This document shows, in pieces, positions 6,955-16,817 of a DNA stretch of 64,000 nt. The notes beneath the pieces are model-generated. The model was given only the letters and a program-made list of their open reading frames with translations. It searched no databases and was not told the origin of the DNA. The DNA is from Nisaea denitrificans DSM 18348. Its GTDB lineage: Bacteria > Pseudomonadota > Alphaproteobacteria > Thalassobaculales > Thalassobaculaceae. The position numbers were made by a program, and so were the translations under genes. The number at the start of each line of letters is the position of its first letter. Position 1 is the first letter of the stretch. Where the stretch lies: contig NZ_KE384531.1 in the NCBI RefSeq assembly GCF_000426505.1, forward strand, positions 433,384 to 497,383, written 5' to 3'.

Positions 6955-9018
6955 TCAGAACCGGGCGCTGACGCCGACGCGGAATGTACGCGGCTGGAGC
7001 AAGACGGCAGTGTCGGCGGCTTCGGTGGCGCCGGGATAGAAGCCGACGGCGGTGTCAGCATCGAAAATGTTTTCGATCTCACCGAATACGCGGAAGGTGC
7101 CGAACGTGTAGCCGACTTCGGCATCCGTCACGATATAGGCGTCGGTCTTGCCGCGGGGCCGGTTGTTGATGTCCGTGAAGTAGCTGTCCGAATAGCGGGC
7201 GGCGAGACTGGCGTTCCAGCCGTCCTGCTGCCAGGAAATGCCCGCGGCGGCGGTAAGGTTGGGAGCGCCAAACAGGCTGTTCCCCTCAATGCCTGAGCCC
7301 GGGTTCTTCTCCACTTCAGTCTTCAACAGGCCGACATTACCGAACAGATCGATATTTTCGAAAAGAGCGAATGTGGCGCCCAGTTCCGCACCATAGGTCA
7401 CAACCTGATCGGCATTGCGGACGACGAACAGCTCGTCCCGTGTGTCGAGCGGGGTCAGGTCAAATGGCAGCTGCATGTCGGAATAGCGGGCATAGAAAAG
7501 GTTCTGGGTGAGCCCGAGCCTTCCATCCATCAGGGTCTGACGCCCATAGAGCTCGTAATTCCAGACCGTCTCTGAATCGTATTCGTAATGCACGACGGGG
7601 AAGGGGTTGGGCGAGCCGAAGGCGATACCGCCACCGCCTGCATTATAGCCTTTTGAAACCAGCACACCGTAATTCTGGTTGTACGCCGCTTCCCAGTTCA
7701 CGCCGATCCTCGGCAGGAAGGCGTCGGAGGCCCGGTCGCTGTCGATGGTTGCAACTGAGCCTTTCGCGTCGCCGCCGCTGCGCCGGTGCTGTTCCTGCTC
7801 GTAACGGGCGCCGATGGTCAGCTCCCACGCATCTGCGAGGGGAATGATCGTCTCGCCATAGATGGCGTAAGTGTCGACCTCGTCGTCGAAATTCTGACGG
7901 GCCACGAACTCGATGAACTCATCCTGACGCGACCGGTAGAGATGCGTTCCGATCAGGGCTTCGAAGCCATTGTCCCCGGAATAGCGAACACGCGGGTCCA
8001 TGGCGAATTCGAGTGAATCGATCCGGGCGTTGGATGTGTTCGGCGACACCGTGCGGGTGAATCTGAAATCCGTGACGGAGGCATCCAGTTCCAGCCGCCA
8101 GTTCTCGTCCAGATCGACCTCGAACTCTCCGCCAAGGCTGGTCGTCGAAGGTTTGTGGACCGGTTGTCGCGGGAAGTTGGAATTCCTTTCCTCGAACGGC
8201 CGCACGATGAATTCGCCTTGCGGAGCCTTGTGACTGCTGTGCGACGCGGTGAAAAGCAGCGTTGAATCAAGTCCGAGATTAGGCCGGGCAAGCAGCTTCC
8301 CGCGCAGGGAGAGAGCGCTGATTTCCCCCGGGTTGTCGGTGCCGGGGAAGGGCTGGTAATTCACGGCGGATTCTCCCGCCTGCCAGTCGGCAGAGAAGCG
8401 TGCGGCCAGAAGATCCTCGATGATCGGTGTGTTGACCACGCCGGAGAAGCGGCGCCCTTCGTAATTTCCGACAGAGGTCTGGATCGCCCCGGATTGCTCG
8501 AAAGTCGGGTTTTCCGTGGTGATGGAGACGTTCCCTGCGATGGCATTGCGACCGACCAGGGTGCTTTGCGCGCCGCGCAAGACCTCGATTTTTTCCACAT
8601 CCCACAGCGAGGAGTTTCCGAACACAATCTCGTTGTAGCTGGCCGGCCGGCCGTCAATCCGGAGGCCCATGCGGGCGCGGCTGCCAGCGAAGAAGGCATT
8701 TGCATTCTCGGCAGGCCCGGTTCCGTCCACGCCGCGGATGGTCGGGGCTTTCGCGGTGCCGGTCGGGACCGTCATGTTGACCGTGTTTTCGAGCACATCG
8801 CGCACATTCGTCATGGCCGGGCGTTTTTCAAGCTCCTCCGCATCGAGGACATCAACGCTGGTCCCGGTGCGCTGCTGGGTGCGCTCGATCAACCCGCCGG
8901 AAACGGTGATGGCGTCAAGCTGGACAGCATTCCCATCCGTTTCCTGCGCGTTGGCCTGTACGGAAGAGAGAAGAAGTACCATTGCAGCCGAAAAACAGCC
9001 CCGCATTCCGTTGTACAT
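6955..9018 (-). CDS. TonB-dependent outer-membrane receptor, siderophore/iron type
   Basis: Outer-membrane gated beta-barrel importing a ferric chelate using TonB energy. From the ATG at 9018 (GGGA 9 bases upstream; the frame extends to a TTG at 9033) the product has a signal peptide ending near ANA-QE. A plug domain follows (VEKIEVLRGAQSTLVGRNAIAGNVSITTENP), then a long barrel ending in the outer-membrane signature phenylalanine (VSARF). Length of about 687 residues is usual. A Fur-box-like sequence lies just upstream, and a divergent AraC regulator begins 142 bases away, the layout of siderophore-receptor/regulator pairs. The ligand cannot be read from the sequence. Confidence 0.92.
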   Translation of the reverse strand: MYNGMRGCFSAAMVLLLSSVQANAQETDGNAVQLDAITVSGGLIERTQQRTGTSVDVLDAEELEKRPAMTNVRDVLENTVNMTVPTGTAKAPTIRGVDGTGPAENANAFFAGSRARMGLRIDGRPASYNEIVFGNSSLWDVEKIEVLRGAQSTLVGRNAIAGNVSITTENPTFEQSGAIQTSVGNYEGRRFSGVVNTPIIEDLLAARFSADWQAGESAVNYQPFPGTDNPGEISALSLRGKLLARPNLGLDSTLLFTASHSSHKAPQGEFIVRPFEERNSNFPRQPVHKPSTTSLGGEFEVDLDENWRLELDASVTDFRFTRTVSPNTSNARIDSLEFAMDPRVRYSGDNGFEALIGTHLYRSRQDEFIEFVARQNFDDEVDTYAIYGETIIPLADAWELTIGARYEQEQHRRSGGDAKGSVATIDSDRASDAFLPRIGVNWEAAYNQNYGVLVSKGYNAGGGGIAFGSPNPFPVVHYEYDSETVWNYELYGRQTLMDGRLGLTQNLFYARYSDMQLPFDLTPLDTRDELFVVRNADQVVTYGAELGATFALFENIDLFGNVGLLKTEVEKNPGSGIEGNSLFGAPNLTAAAGISWQQDGWNASLAARYSDSYFTDINNRPRGKTDAYIVTDAEVGYTFGTFRVFGEIENIFDADTAVGFYPGATEAADTAVLLQPRTFRVGVSARF

Positions 9019-9038
9019 CGCCAGAATTCCCAAATTTC

Positions 9039-9062
9039 GATAATAATACTGATAATCATTCC
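9039..9062. promoter_or_regulatory. Fur-box-like operator between receptor and AraC gene
   Basis: The segment contains two GATAAT hexamers (starting at 9039 and 9051), the second continuing as GATAATCATT. This matches the left half and centre of the classical Fur consensus of repeated GATAAT units. It lies about 20-45 bases upstream of the receptor start, where iron-dependent repression would act. Confidence 0.6.
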
Positions 9063-9160
9063 TGTTTGTGAGTGTGAAATCATAGAAATATGGAGGGTCT
9101 GTCTACTCCATATGCGGGCGGGATAATCCAAAAGCGTGCTTCAATAAGGGTTTTACAGCC

Positions 9161-10045
9161 ATGGTTCAGACTGACTGGGCAGACGAACGTAGCCAATTCA
9201 AGCAGCGTGTTGAAAATCGCGCCATAGGGCCGACCGAGTACTTCTCGAACAGGGATGGCACGATCTTGCTTACCGTCACCACGCTGGACGCGGCAGAGGG
9301 CGCGTATGAGGTCTCGCCTTACCTGACGCTGGTCCAGTGCCTTGGCAAGGCCGGCAGCTATCGGCGATCAGGAGACTGGGGCAAGGTTGACGGCATCCTG
9401 CGCGGCGGGAGCCAGACGGTTGTGCTTCCTAACTCCAGGGCTGAGGGCTTTTCCCCAACGGCGCGTCTCATGGGTATCAACATATGTCCGGAGCGCGCGC
9501 AAAAAGCATTGGCGGATGTTGGCGGGATAGACGTGCTGGCGCCCGCTGCCGGAAGCCTGGGCGATGACCCGCTCGTCAGCTCCGTCATGACCGCGCTCTG
9601 GCGCGATGCTCAGGTGCATGGACTTTCCTCGGTATTCCTGGATCACGGATTGGACCTGATCCTGCGCCGTCTGGTTGAGATAGACCGCCCGCTTTCATTC
9701 TCTTCCGTCAGGCCGGTGAGGCCCTTGTCTCCGCGGGAATTGCAGCAGGCGGTTGATGTGATCGACAGCCGTATAGGCTCGGATCTCACTGTCGCGGATA
9801 TCGCCGGTGTACTTGATCGCGACGTTCGAAGCCTGACACGGGCATTCCGCGCCGCGACCGGCTACGCGCCGTATGAATATCTGACCTTCCGGCGGATCGA
9901 GCGGGCGAAGGAGCTGCTTCGGACAGAGGAGACGATCATGGAGATCGCCTTGCAAGTCGGGTACTCAAACCCGGCCAAGTTCGCGGCGGCTTTCCGCCGG
10001 TTCTGTGGCTGTTCGCCTTCGGAATGGCGGGGCGGGGTAAGCTGA
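9161..10045 (+). CDS. AraC-family transcriptional regulator
   Basis: A 294-residue activator with a typical AraC C-terminal double helix-turn-helix at about residues 190-290. Helices are recognisable in LTVADIAGVLDRDVRSLTRAFR and IMEIALQVGYSNPAKFAAAFRRFCG. The N-terminal 180 residues form an unassigned ligand-sensing domain. It is divergent from the TonB-dependent receptor, and by analogy with siderophore-responsive AraC regulators (PchR/YbtA type) it probably activates that receptor when the chelate is present. That role is inferred from position only. Confidence 0.88.
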   Translation: MVQTDWADERSQFKQRVENRAIGPTEYFSNRDGTILLTVTTLDAAEGAYEVSPYLTLVQCLGKAGSYRRSGDWGKVDGILRGGSQTVVLPNSRAEGFSPTARLMGINICPERAQKALADVGGIDVLAPAAGSLGDDPLVSSVMTALWRDAQVHGLSSVFLDHGLDLILRRLVEIDRPLSFSSVRPVRPLSPRELQQAVDVIDSRIGSDLTVADIAGVLDRDVRSLTRAFRAATGYAPYEYLTFRRIERAKELLRTEETIMEIALQVGYSNPAKFAAAFRRFCGCSPSEWRGGVS

Positions 10046-10058
10046 CGGCAACCCGGCT

Positions 10059-10801
10059 ATGAATGCGGCGCTTGTCTATGCGGCGCAGTGGCTGGTGCCG
10101 CTCTTCCTGGCTCCGGTTACGAGCTGGTTGTTCAATTACAGCTCGCCGCGTCTGGTATTAATTGCGTGCGAGCTCGGGGGCGTTCTGCTGGTGTGCGTGA
10201 TCGGATCAATTGAGATCACGGGCATTACCGCAATATTTCCACTTCTGGTGGTCCGTGGGCTTATCGATGTCGCAGTAAAGTCAGGACGTCTTATCGTGCT
10301 ACGTCTCCAATTTCCGGGGGAGCGGCTCAAGCAAGCTTTTTCGATAAACTCGACATCTTTTGTGATTGGAATGGCTGTGGCGGGGTTGATGGCCTCAGCC
10401 ATCGTTCACAGGCTTGACCTGTGGTCTGTGGCTTTGATTTCGTCCGGGTGTTTTGCCTTAGCAGCGGTTGCCTATGCCTCACTGAACTTGTCAGCCGCGA
10501 GCAAGGAGATGGAAGTCGGAGAAACTCGGCCATCATGGTGGAGACAGCTATCCGTCTTAAGGGTTGACCACTTTCTACGCCGCCGGTTCCTGCTGTATCT
10601 GTCGCCATGACCAGCGGCTCTCTCAGCGGCACGACGCTTTTTAGTATTCTTGCTGGATGGGGCGCGGATTTCGCCGGGATGGCTTATGTCCGCCTCGCTA
10701 TTTCCGTTGTGGGCGGGCTTTTGCTGATGGCAAGTTTAATGGTTCCGGTACCGCGCTCCGAAGGAGGGCCTGAGTCATCTGCCCTGCGCATCGGCCAGTA
10801 G
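10059..10801 (+). pseudogene. MFS transporter remnant in two out-of-frame pieces
   Basis: The first piece (10059-10610, 183 residues) has four to five membrane helices in an MFS-like arrangement (LVYAAQWLVPLFLAPVTSWL, IFPLLVVRGLIDVAVKSGRL) and then runs out of family-like sequence. A second piece in another frame (10607-10801, 64 residues) resembles the end of an MFS protein (GTTLFSILAGWGADFAGMAY and a last helix). Together they total about 250 residues against roughly 400 for the family, so central helices are missing as well as the frame being shifted. It follows the AraC gene by 13 bases and was probably once the siderophore transport partner. Confidence 0.65.
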
Positions 10802-10802
10802 T

Positions 10803-11309
10803 TTAAATATTCAGCAGGAAGATTCTGGTCACCGCGATCGTTACCAGCTCAAGGTAGAGCACCATTGCGATCATCATGCCGTAGCGCTGCAAGTCGCTGA
10901 TCAGTTTTGATTTCCGCTTGCGGGCTGCGGTACTGAAGCTGCCCCACTTGGACGTGACATAGTCGATCTTGCGAGCCTCCGCTGACTGCCACCACTGCAA
11001 GCTGAGGATCACGCCAGCGCTGGCGATGCTGAAAATCCAGACCATGACCATAAGCAGATGCGCAAGTGTCGGATCTTTCCAGTGGGTCCATTCCCCGTAG
11101 CCCGTCGCGACTGCGGCACCGATGGAAAAATAGAGCACGGCACGCCATTGCTGATGTTTCGCGAAGCGCAGGTTTTCGGAGGCATCGGCATAGATCGCGA
11201 GGAATTCTGCGTGGGTCGTTTCCTCAAGCTCACTTGGGGTATCTTCCTCCGGGTTGAGCGCATCTACGCGGTCTTCATCGGTGTCGATCGGATTGAGTGG
11301 CTTGGCCAT
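10803..11309 (-). CDS. Hypothetical membrane protein, three helices
   Basis: The 168-residue product has an acidic N-terminus (about residues 1-40), two adjacent membrane helices at about 57-75 and 85-105, a basic linker (ARKRKSK) and a third helix near the C-terminus (about 143-165). I recognise no family. It is convergent with the MFS remnant and stands alone; about 360 bases without a gene lie upstream. Confidence 0.6.
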   Translation of the reverse strand: MAKPLNPIDTDEDRVDALNPEEDTPSELEETTHAEFLAIYADASENLRFAKHQQWRAVLYFSIGAAVATGYGEWTHWKDPTLAHLLMVMVWIFSIASAGVILSLQWWQSAEARKIDYVTSKWGSFSTAARKRKSKLISDLQRYGMMIAMVLYLELVTIAVTRIFLLNI

Positions 11310-11666
11310 GATCGGATCCTCTCCGTCGCTTCATCCTCTTCCCTAGGCGTGTCAACGTTGCCGAGAACGGGGGCGGAATTCCGAACATAATAGCGCTAAA
11401 CGCTTTCGTTCTTTCATAAATCTTGCTTGAGTTGGGGCCTCCGGCTGACAGAGGACCGGATAGCTCACTATATTTTACCGTGCTACGCTTGAAGACCGAT
11501 GAAGTTCTTCGGTGCTATTCTCTTTGGGGGCCGGTCGCCCTCAAGAATGCCAGTACAACAGGTTTAAAATGCGTGCAGAGAGTTACTTGGGCCGGGTTTG
11601 TGAACGACATGAGGCTTGCCGGTCTTCTCGGGATCGTTGTGCGGGATCGTGCGAGGGGAGCGTCGG
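11310..11666. other. Gene-free interval upstream of the TPR gene
   Basis: About 357 bases between divergent genes. Frames crossing it are shadows of the TPR gene. I see no convincing -35/-10 pair, hairpin terminator or RNA gene; promoters for both flanking genes must lie here. Confidence 0.4.
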
Positions 11667-13604
11667 ATGTCGATGACTTCAGAGCAGAGCGCCCGGCAGT
11701 TTTCCGATCTGCTCGAAAAATCGCTCGGCGCACACCAGAAAGGGGAGCTGGAGATTGCGGCAGAAGGGTACCGTGCGATTCTTGACCGGTTCCCCAATCA
11801 TGCGATCACACTAGACCTCTACGGCACTTTGCTTCACCAAACCGGTGAGATCGCAAGGGCTCTCGAATTCCTGGAGCGTGCCGTCGCCGTTGCGCCAGAG
11901 TCCACCTCCGCCCGGCTCCATTTGGGCGCCGCGCGGATGGCCGCCGGAAACCCGGCCGATGCGCTTAAAGAATTCCAGATCGTTTGCTCAGTAGATGCAG
12001 ACAATGCGGAAGGGTGGCTGAGCCGGGCGCAGGCGCTTGAACAGCTCAATCGGCTTGATGAAGCGATCATTTCGGCCCGTCGAGCGGTGGATATTCTGCC
12101 GGCCCACGCCGTCACTTTGGGCCGACTGGGCGCGCTTCTGCTGAAAGTGGGGCAGGCAGAGGCGGCATTGTCTGCGCTGGCCGGGGTGCATCGGGCCGAT
12201 CCGTTGGCTCTTGAGGCTTATCTGCATACCGCCTTGGCATGGAAGGCGACCGGAGATCGGATTACTGCTGAAAAAGCGGTACGCCGGGGAATTATCATTG
12301 CGCCGGGTACTTTCGAGTTCTACCTGCATCTTTCTGGCTCCAATGCTGCCCCAGGTAAGCGGATCGATTATGTGGAGTGGGCCCGGTATGCGACCCGACT
12401 GCGTCCTGGAGCCTCTAATCTCTGGTCGAAGCTCGCCGTCGAATGTTCGCGCGAGCAATCAGTCGATGCGGCAGTCCGCGCGGGCATTAGGGCACAAGTG
12501 CTCGACCCTTTGAACGAGTCATCCCATAACGGATTTGCTGCGGATATTTACCGCAACAGAAATCACGAAGCGGCGCGAAGGGCATGTTACCGTGGACTTG
12601 TCGCTTACCCGTATATTGCCGAACTGAAATTGATCGCCGCTGAAACGGAATTTTGGCGCGGTAATTTTGAAAAGGGCTGGGCTCTGTTCGAGGAGCGTCT
12701 TGATCCGAGAATGTCACCCGCGCGGATCGCGCTGCCGCCCTTGTGGGAAAACAGGGCGGAGGATCCGGGGCAGCTTTTTGTCGCCGCAGAGCAGGGTATT
12801 GGCGATGAGTACGTATTCCTGAGTTTTCTTCCGGCGCTCGCCGAGAAGGTGGATCGACTTACGGTCGAGTGCGACGAACGCAATCTTCCGCTCTATGTTC
12901 GAAGTTTTCCCGGTGTGGCTTTTGTCGGGCGCCATATCCACGCCGATGAGCATGGTCGTGCGATTTTTGATTATAGCAACTGGTCAGGCCGCCATGATAT
13001 AGATCATGCCATTTTCGCGGGTTCTCTGCCTGGTCTTTTTGTCCGTGATGCGCAGGTGCCGGGGCCTCATGGCGGTTATCTCAAGGTCGATGAGGCTGAG
13101 AAGGCTGCCTGGAAGTCGAAATTCGACCGACTCGGCAACAAGCCGAAAATTGGGATCTGCTGGCGTAGTGGCTTGGTTACAAAAATACGCGAAGCTTTTT
13201 TCACAAGCGCAGCAAACTTGGTGGGCGCCCTCGGTCCAGATGACGCAGATTATGTGAGCCTCGTTTATGATGCGCGGGACGAGGAACTGGATGAGGTTGA
13301 ATCCCTATACGGGTGCCGGATTCATGTCCCCGAGGGGATAGATCAGCGCAATGAACTGGACCGCGTTGCAGCAATGCTGTCGGCGCTTGATTGTGTTGTC
13401 GGTATGGGGGCCGCTCCCATACTTCTGGCATCGGCAGTCGGTGTGGAAGTGATTCATTTGGGATGGTGCCGGTTTCATTGTGCTGACGAGCACGACGTCG
13501 TGTTTGGGAACTGCCACCCGATGCTCCGTCGTGACGACAGATTTGACATGAGAATCGCCGTTCCGCGAGCGGCTGCGTTTTTGCCGACTTTGATCGAAAA
13601 CTGA
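11667..13604 (+). CDS. TPR protein with C-terminal glycosyltransferase-like domain
   Basis: The ATG at 11667 has a strong GGGGAG site 6 bases upstream, giving 645 residues; the frame extends to 11616 without support. Residues about 1-330 are tetratricopeptide-like repeats (GELEIAAEGYRAILDRFPNH and IARALEFLERAVAVAPES are clear repeats). The C-terminal 300 residues show a GT-B/GT9-like pattern (LFVAAEQGIGDEYVFLSFLPALA, PKIGICWRSG, LDCVVGMGAAPILLASAVGVEVIHL). This architecture is common in Rhodospirillales and is often attributed to surface or flagellin glycosylation; donor and acceptor are unknown. It resembles the protein at 43146 only in general plan. Confidence 0.8.
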   Translation: MSMTSEQSARQFSDLLEKSLGAHQKGELEIAAEGYRAILDRFPNHAITLDLYGTLLHQTGEIARALEFLERAVAVAPESTSARLHLGAARMAAGNPADALKEFQIVCSVDADNAEGWLSRAQALEQLNRLDEAIISARRAVDILPAHAVTLGRLGALLLKVGQAEAALSALAGVHRADPLALEAYLHTALAWKATGDRITAEKAVRRGIIIAPGTFEFYLHLSGSNAAPGKRIDYVEWARYATRLRPGASNLWSKLAVECSREQSVDAAVRAGIRAQVLDPLNESSHNGFAADIYRNRNHEAARRACYRGLVAYPYIAELKLIAAETEFWRGNFEKGWALFEERLDPRMSPARIALPPLWENRAEDPGQLFVAAEQGIGDEYVFLSFLPALAEKVDRLTVECDERNLPLYVRSFPGVAFVGRHIHADEHGRAIFDYSNWSGRHDIDHAIFAGSLPGLFVRDAQVPGPHGGYLKVDEAEKAAWKSKFDRLGNKPKIGICWRSGLVTKIREAFFTSAANLVGALGPDDADYVSLVYDARDEELDEVESLYGCRIHVPEGIDQRNELDRVAAMLSALDCVVGMGAAPILLASAVGVEVIHLGWCRFHCADEHDVVFGNCHPMLRRDDRFDMRIAVPRAAAFLPTLIEN

Positions 13605-13622
13605 GTGGACAGGCAATACAGA

Positions 13623-13961
13623 TCAGAGGCTGAGTATTGCAAGTCCTCCGGCAAAACATCCTGCGCCGAATGCAGCGCCCAGCAGCAGGTTGCGTTTTGC
13701 CAGGAAGAACACCGCGAAGCCGATCGCCACTGCACCGACCCTGAGCATGAGCGGGGTGTCGGCCAGATCGCCGGTCGGCAGGATCGCCATGCGGGAGATC
13801 AGACCGGCGACGGTGGCGTAGGAAACGCAGCCGATCCAGCGGAACAGCGCGCCGTCCGTGTCTATCTTCGACGCAAGCAGGGCGCCGAGGACGCGCCATA
13901 TGAAGGTGACCGAGGCCGCCAGCAGGACCAGCGCGAGCGGCGAAACCGCAGCGGTGCTCAT
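13623..13961 (-). CDS. azlD: AzlD-family branched-chain amino acid transport subunit
   Basis: A 112-residue membrane protein with four hydrophobic segments matching AzlD (LVLLAASVTFIWRVLGALLASKI, TPLMLRVGAVAIGFAVFFLAKRNLLLG). AzlD is the small partner of AzlC in an exporter of branched-chain amino acids. Its ATG at 13961 overlaps the azlC stop by 4 bases, so the two are translationally coupled. It is convergent with the TPR gene. Confidence 0.88.
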   Translation of the reverse strand: MSTAAVSPLALVLLAASVTFIWRVLGALLASKIDTDGALFRWIGCVSYATVAGLISRMAILPTGDLADTPLMLRVGAVAIGFAVFFLAKRNLLLGAAFGAGCFAGGLAILSL

Positions 13962-14683
13962 CGGCGCCTCCCGAGAACGATGTAGGCAAGCGTTCCGCCG
14001 ATCAGGCCTGTCAGGATGACCCCGTAATTCGGCTCGATGCTGTGCAGGGGCGGCCCGATGACGGCGCCGGCACAGACGGCAAGAATGACAAGTCGGTCCC
14101 GGTTCAGCGCAAACAGCAACGACAGAAACACAACATTGAGGAAGACCAGCGTCAGGCGGATAATTGCCGGCATGTCCGCTGAAAGCCAGTATCCAGCAAG
14201 CGTGCCAATGCAGCCCATGGTGATGCAGAGCCCCGCGACGGGCCAATAATAAGCCAGAGCCGACTCTCTATTCATACGCTGAGCCGCGGCCATGCCCATC
14301 GGCCAGGTCGATGCAGACATCAGGTGTGCGATGAAGATCCGCTTCAGCGGATGTTTGACGGCATCGCGGAAGGTGCCGACCAGGATCGTCGCCATCGGGA
14401 AGAACCGGACGCTGGCCATGGAGACCGCCAGCAGCGTTACGAACAGATCTGCACCGGAGGCCCGCAGGTCCGCCATCGCAACCTGACCCGGCATGGCCCA
14501 TATAAGCGCTGTCGAGAGCAAAGCCTCGAAGGCGGAAAAGCCGTTGGCATGCGCGAGAGAGCCATAACCGAGCATGGTTGCGAAGACGACAATCGACGGG
14601 ACCGCGAGACCGTGACGGACGCCTTCACGAAAGGCTTGTTTCCGGTTGGGGCTATGTTCGCTCTCGGTTTTCCGTTCGCTCAC
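13958..14683 (-). CDS. azlC: AzlC-family branched-chain amino acid transporter
   Basis: A 241-residue membrane protein with the AzlC hallmarks: FREGVRHGLAVPSIVVFATMLGYGSLA near the start, ALLSTALIWAMPGQVA and SVRFFPMA in the middle, and several further helices. AzlC and AzlD together export branched-chain amino acids or analogues. The 25-residue hydrophilic N-terminal extension is ordinary. It is divergent from the double-ATPase gene at 14845. Confidence 0.9.
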   Translation of the reverse strand: MSERKTESEHSPNRKQAFREGVRHGLAVPSIVVFATMLGYGSLAHANGFSAFEALLSTALIWAMPGQVAMADLRASGADLFVTLLAVSMASVRFFPMATILVGTFRDAVKHPLKRIFIAHLMSASTWPMGMAAAQRMNRESALAYYWPVAGLCITMGCIGTLAGYWLSADMPAIIRLTLVFLNVVFLSLLFALNRDRLVILAVCAGAVIGPPLHSIEPNYGVILTGLIGGTLAYIVLGRRR

Positions 14684-14844
14684 GGCCGCCTCATACGTCT
14701 TAACTCTTCCGGGGTGCGAAATTTGACAGATTGCGTCTGGATTTGACTACCAAAAGCATACAGACTGCCCCGCTGAAAATGGTGCAAAAAGAAAAAAAAA
14801 CTTAAGCACCGCACAGAACAGGCGAGCCATGGGAGGCCGTGTAA

Positions 14845-16701
14845 ATGCATGATGACCGACTGATCGAAGTCGACGATCTTCGGGTTCACTTTCCGTTGGA
14901 TGACCAGACGGTCAAGGCGGTTGATGGAGTCTCTTGGCATATTGACCGGGGCGAAACGCTGGCAGTTGTCGGCGAGTCAGGGTCCGGCAAGTCCGTGACT
15001 GCGATGTCGCTGATGCGGCTGACCGATTATGCCGGCGGGCATATAGCGTCCGGCAAGGTCGATTTCCGGCGCAAGAACGGTGAGGTGATCGATATCGCCA
15101 AGGCCGGCCAGGGCACGATGCGGGATATTCGGGGTAACGATATCTCGATGATCTTCCAGGAGCCGATGACCTCGCTAAACCCTGTCTTCACCATCGGGTT
15201 CCAGATCGCCGAGACCATCATGCTGCACCAGGGAAAGAGCGAGCAGGAAGCGCTCGACATGGCCCTGGAGATGCTGAAGCTGGTCCGTATTCCGGAGCCG
15301 GAAAAGCAGCTGAGCCAGTATCCGCACCAGTTGTCCGGCGGTATGCGCCAGCGGGTGATGATCGCTATGGCGCTGAGTTGTCGCCCAAGTCTGCTGATCG
15401 CGGACGAACCGACCACCGCGCTCGACGTGACGATCCAGGCGCAGATCCTCGATCTGATCAAGATGCTGCAGCAGGAAATCGGCATGTCCGTCATGTTCAT
15501 CACCCACGATATGGGGGTGGTGGCCGAGGTTGCGGATCGCGTTGTCGTCATGCTGAAAGGCAAGAAGGTCGAAGAGGGGCCGGCGGAGCAGATCTTCCAT
15601 TCGCCGCAGCACCCTTACACCAAGGCCTTGCTTGCCGCCGTGCCGAAACTCGGCTCCATGAAGGGCATGACCTTCCCGGCCAAGTTCTCCAATGTAGATG
15701 TGAACAGGGCCGAAGGCGATGCGGTCAAGGACGCGTCCGCCGGGCACGAGTTGCAGGAAATGAAGGACACGGTCCGTCGTGATGCGAAGCCGCTGCTGAC
15801 GGTCGAGGGCCTGACCACCCGGTTTGATATCCGCAAGGGTATGTTCGGATCTGCGACGGCACGGGTTCACGCGGTTGAGGGCGTATCCTTCGCTTTGCAG
15901 CCTGGCGAGACATTGGCATTGGTCGGAGAATCCGGTTGCGGCAAGTCGACCACGGGGCGGTCCATCATCAAGCTGGTGGAGCCGAACAGCGGCAGTATCA
16001 AGTTCGAGGGCGAGGAGTTGATGGACCTCGACTCGAAATCCATGCGCCCGTTGCGCCGCGACATGCAGATGATCTTCCAGGATCCGTTTGCCTCTCTGAA
16101 CCCGCGCATGACAGCAGGTTCGGCCATTGCCGAGCCGATGATCGTGCACAATATCGCTTCCGGCAAGGATGCGGATGAACGCGTTGTTTCGTTGCTCCGC
16201 CGTGTCGGTCTTGATGCCGAGCATGCGGAACGATATCCGCACGAATTCTCTGGCGGTCAGCGTCAGCGGCTTTGCATCGCCCGGGCTCTGGGTCTTGGTC
16301 CGAAGCTGATCATTGCGGACGAAGCGGTCTCGGCTCTGGACGTGTCGATCCAGGCGCAGGTCGTGAACCTGATGATGGATCTTCAGGAAGAGTTCGGTCT
16401 TGCCTATCTCTTCATTAGCCACGACATGGCCGTGGTCGAACGTGTCAGTCACCGGGTTGCAGTTATGTATCTCGGTGAGATTGTAGAGATCGGCCCCCGT
16501 GCGGCAGTGTTCGAGAATGCTCAGCATGCCTATACGAAAAAGCTGATGTCGGCGGTTCCGGTCGCCGATCCTTCGCGCCGCAAGCGTGACCTCAACCTGA
16601 TGACGGATGAGATCCCGAGCCCTTTGAAGCCGATCGGCTACGAGCCGCCGAAGCAGGTGTACCGGCAGGTCGGAGAAGGGCATTTCGTGCTGGAGAGCTG
16701 A
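14845..16701 (+). CDS. Dipeptide/oligopeptide-type ABC transporter, fused double ATPase
   Basis: A 618-residue tandem of two DppD/DppF-like ATPases. The first has Walker A GESGSGKS (residues 43-50), signature LSGGMRQR and Walker B LLIADEPT. The second has Walker A GESGCGKS (about residue 360), signature FSGGQRQR and [12 protein letters not shown]. Each is followed by a peptide-importer C-terminal extension with YTK-A-VP motifs. GGGAGG lies about 9 bases before the ATG. The matching permeases and binding protein are probably those at 17942-21542, which lack their own ATPase gene. A strong terminator follows at 16729. Confidence 0.93.
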   Translation: MHDDRLIEVDDLRVHFPLDDQTVKAVDGVSWHIDRGETLAVVGESGSGKSVTAMSLMRLTDYAGGHIASGKVDFRRKNGEVIDIAKAGQGTMRDIRGNDISMIFQEPMTSLNPVFTIGFQIAETIMLHQGKSEQEALDMALEMLKLVRIPEPEKQLSQYPHQLSGGMRQRVMIAMALSCRPSLLIADEPTTALDVTIQAQILDLIKMLQQEIGMSVMFITHDMGVVAEVADRVVVMLKGKKVEEGPAEQIFHSPQHPYTKALLAAVPKLGSMKGMTFPAKFSNVDVNRAEGDAVKDASAGHELQEMKDTVRRDAKPLLTVEGLTTRFDIRKGMFGSATARVHAVEGVSFALQPGETLALVGESGCGKSTTGRSIIKLVEPNSGSIKFEGEELMDLDSKSMRPLRRDMQMIFQDPFASLNPRMTAGSAIAEPMIVHNIASGKDADERVVSLLRRVGLDAEHAERYPHEFSGGQRQRLCIARALGLGPKLIIADEAVSALDVSIQAQVVNLMMDLQEEFGLAYLFISHDMAVVERVSHRVAVMYLGEIVEIGPRAAVFENAQHAYTKKLMSAVPVADPSRRKRDLNLMTDEIPSPLKPIGYEPPKQVYRQVGEGHFVLES

Positions 16702-16728
16702 TCTGGAAGCGATTTAACCGGGAATCAG

Positions 16729-16756
16729 AAACGGCGCCTTCGGGCGCCGTTTTTTG
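16729..16756 (+). terminator. Rho-independent terminator after the double-ATPase gene
   Basis: Perfect 9-bp stem AACGGCGCC/GGCGCCGTT with a TTCG tetraloop, followed by a T run. It lies about 30 bases after the stop codon and separates the ATPase transcript from the dehydratase gene. Confidence 0.92.
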
Positions 16757-16817
16757 TTGCCGTCTCGGTGTGTGAAATCCGGATATAGTCTGCCGGCATT
16801 CAGGCGGGAGAGCGATA

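Noticed and set aside
14723-14751. Sigma-70 promoter starting at TTGACA upstream of the double ATPase gene
   Set aside because: A good -35 hexamer but no acceptable -10 at 16-19 bases; not strong enough to list.
15175-16683. Minus-strand 502-codon frame inside the double ATPase
   Set aside because: Mirror frame of a conserved ATPase; composition of a shadow.
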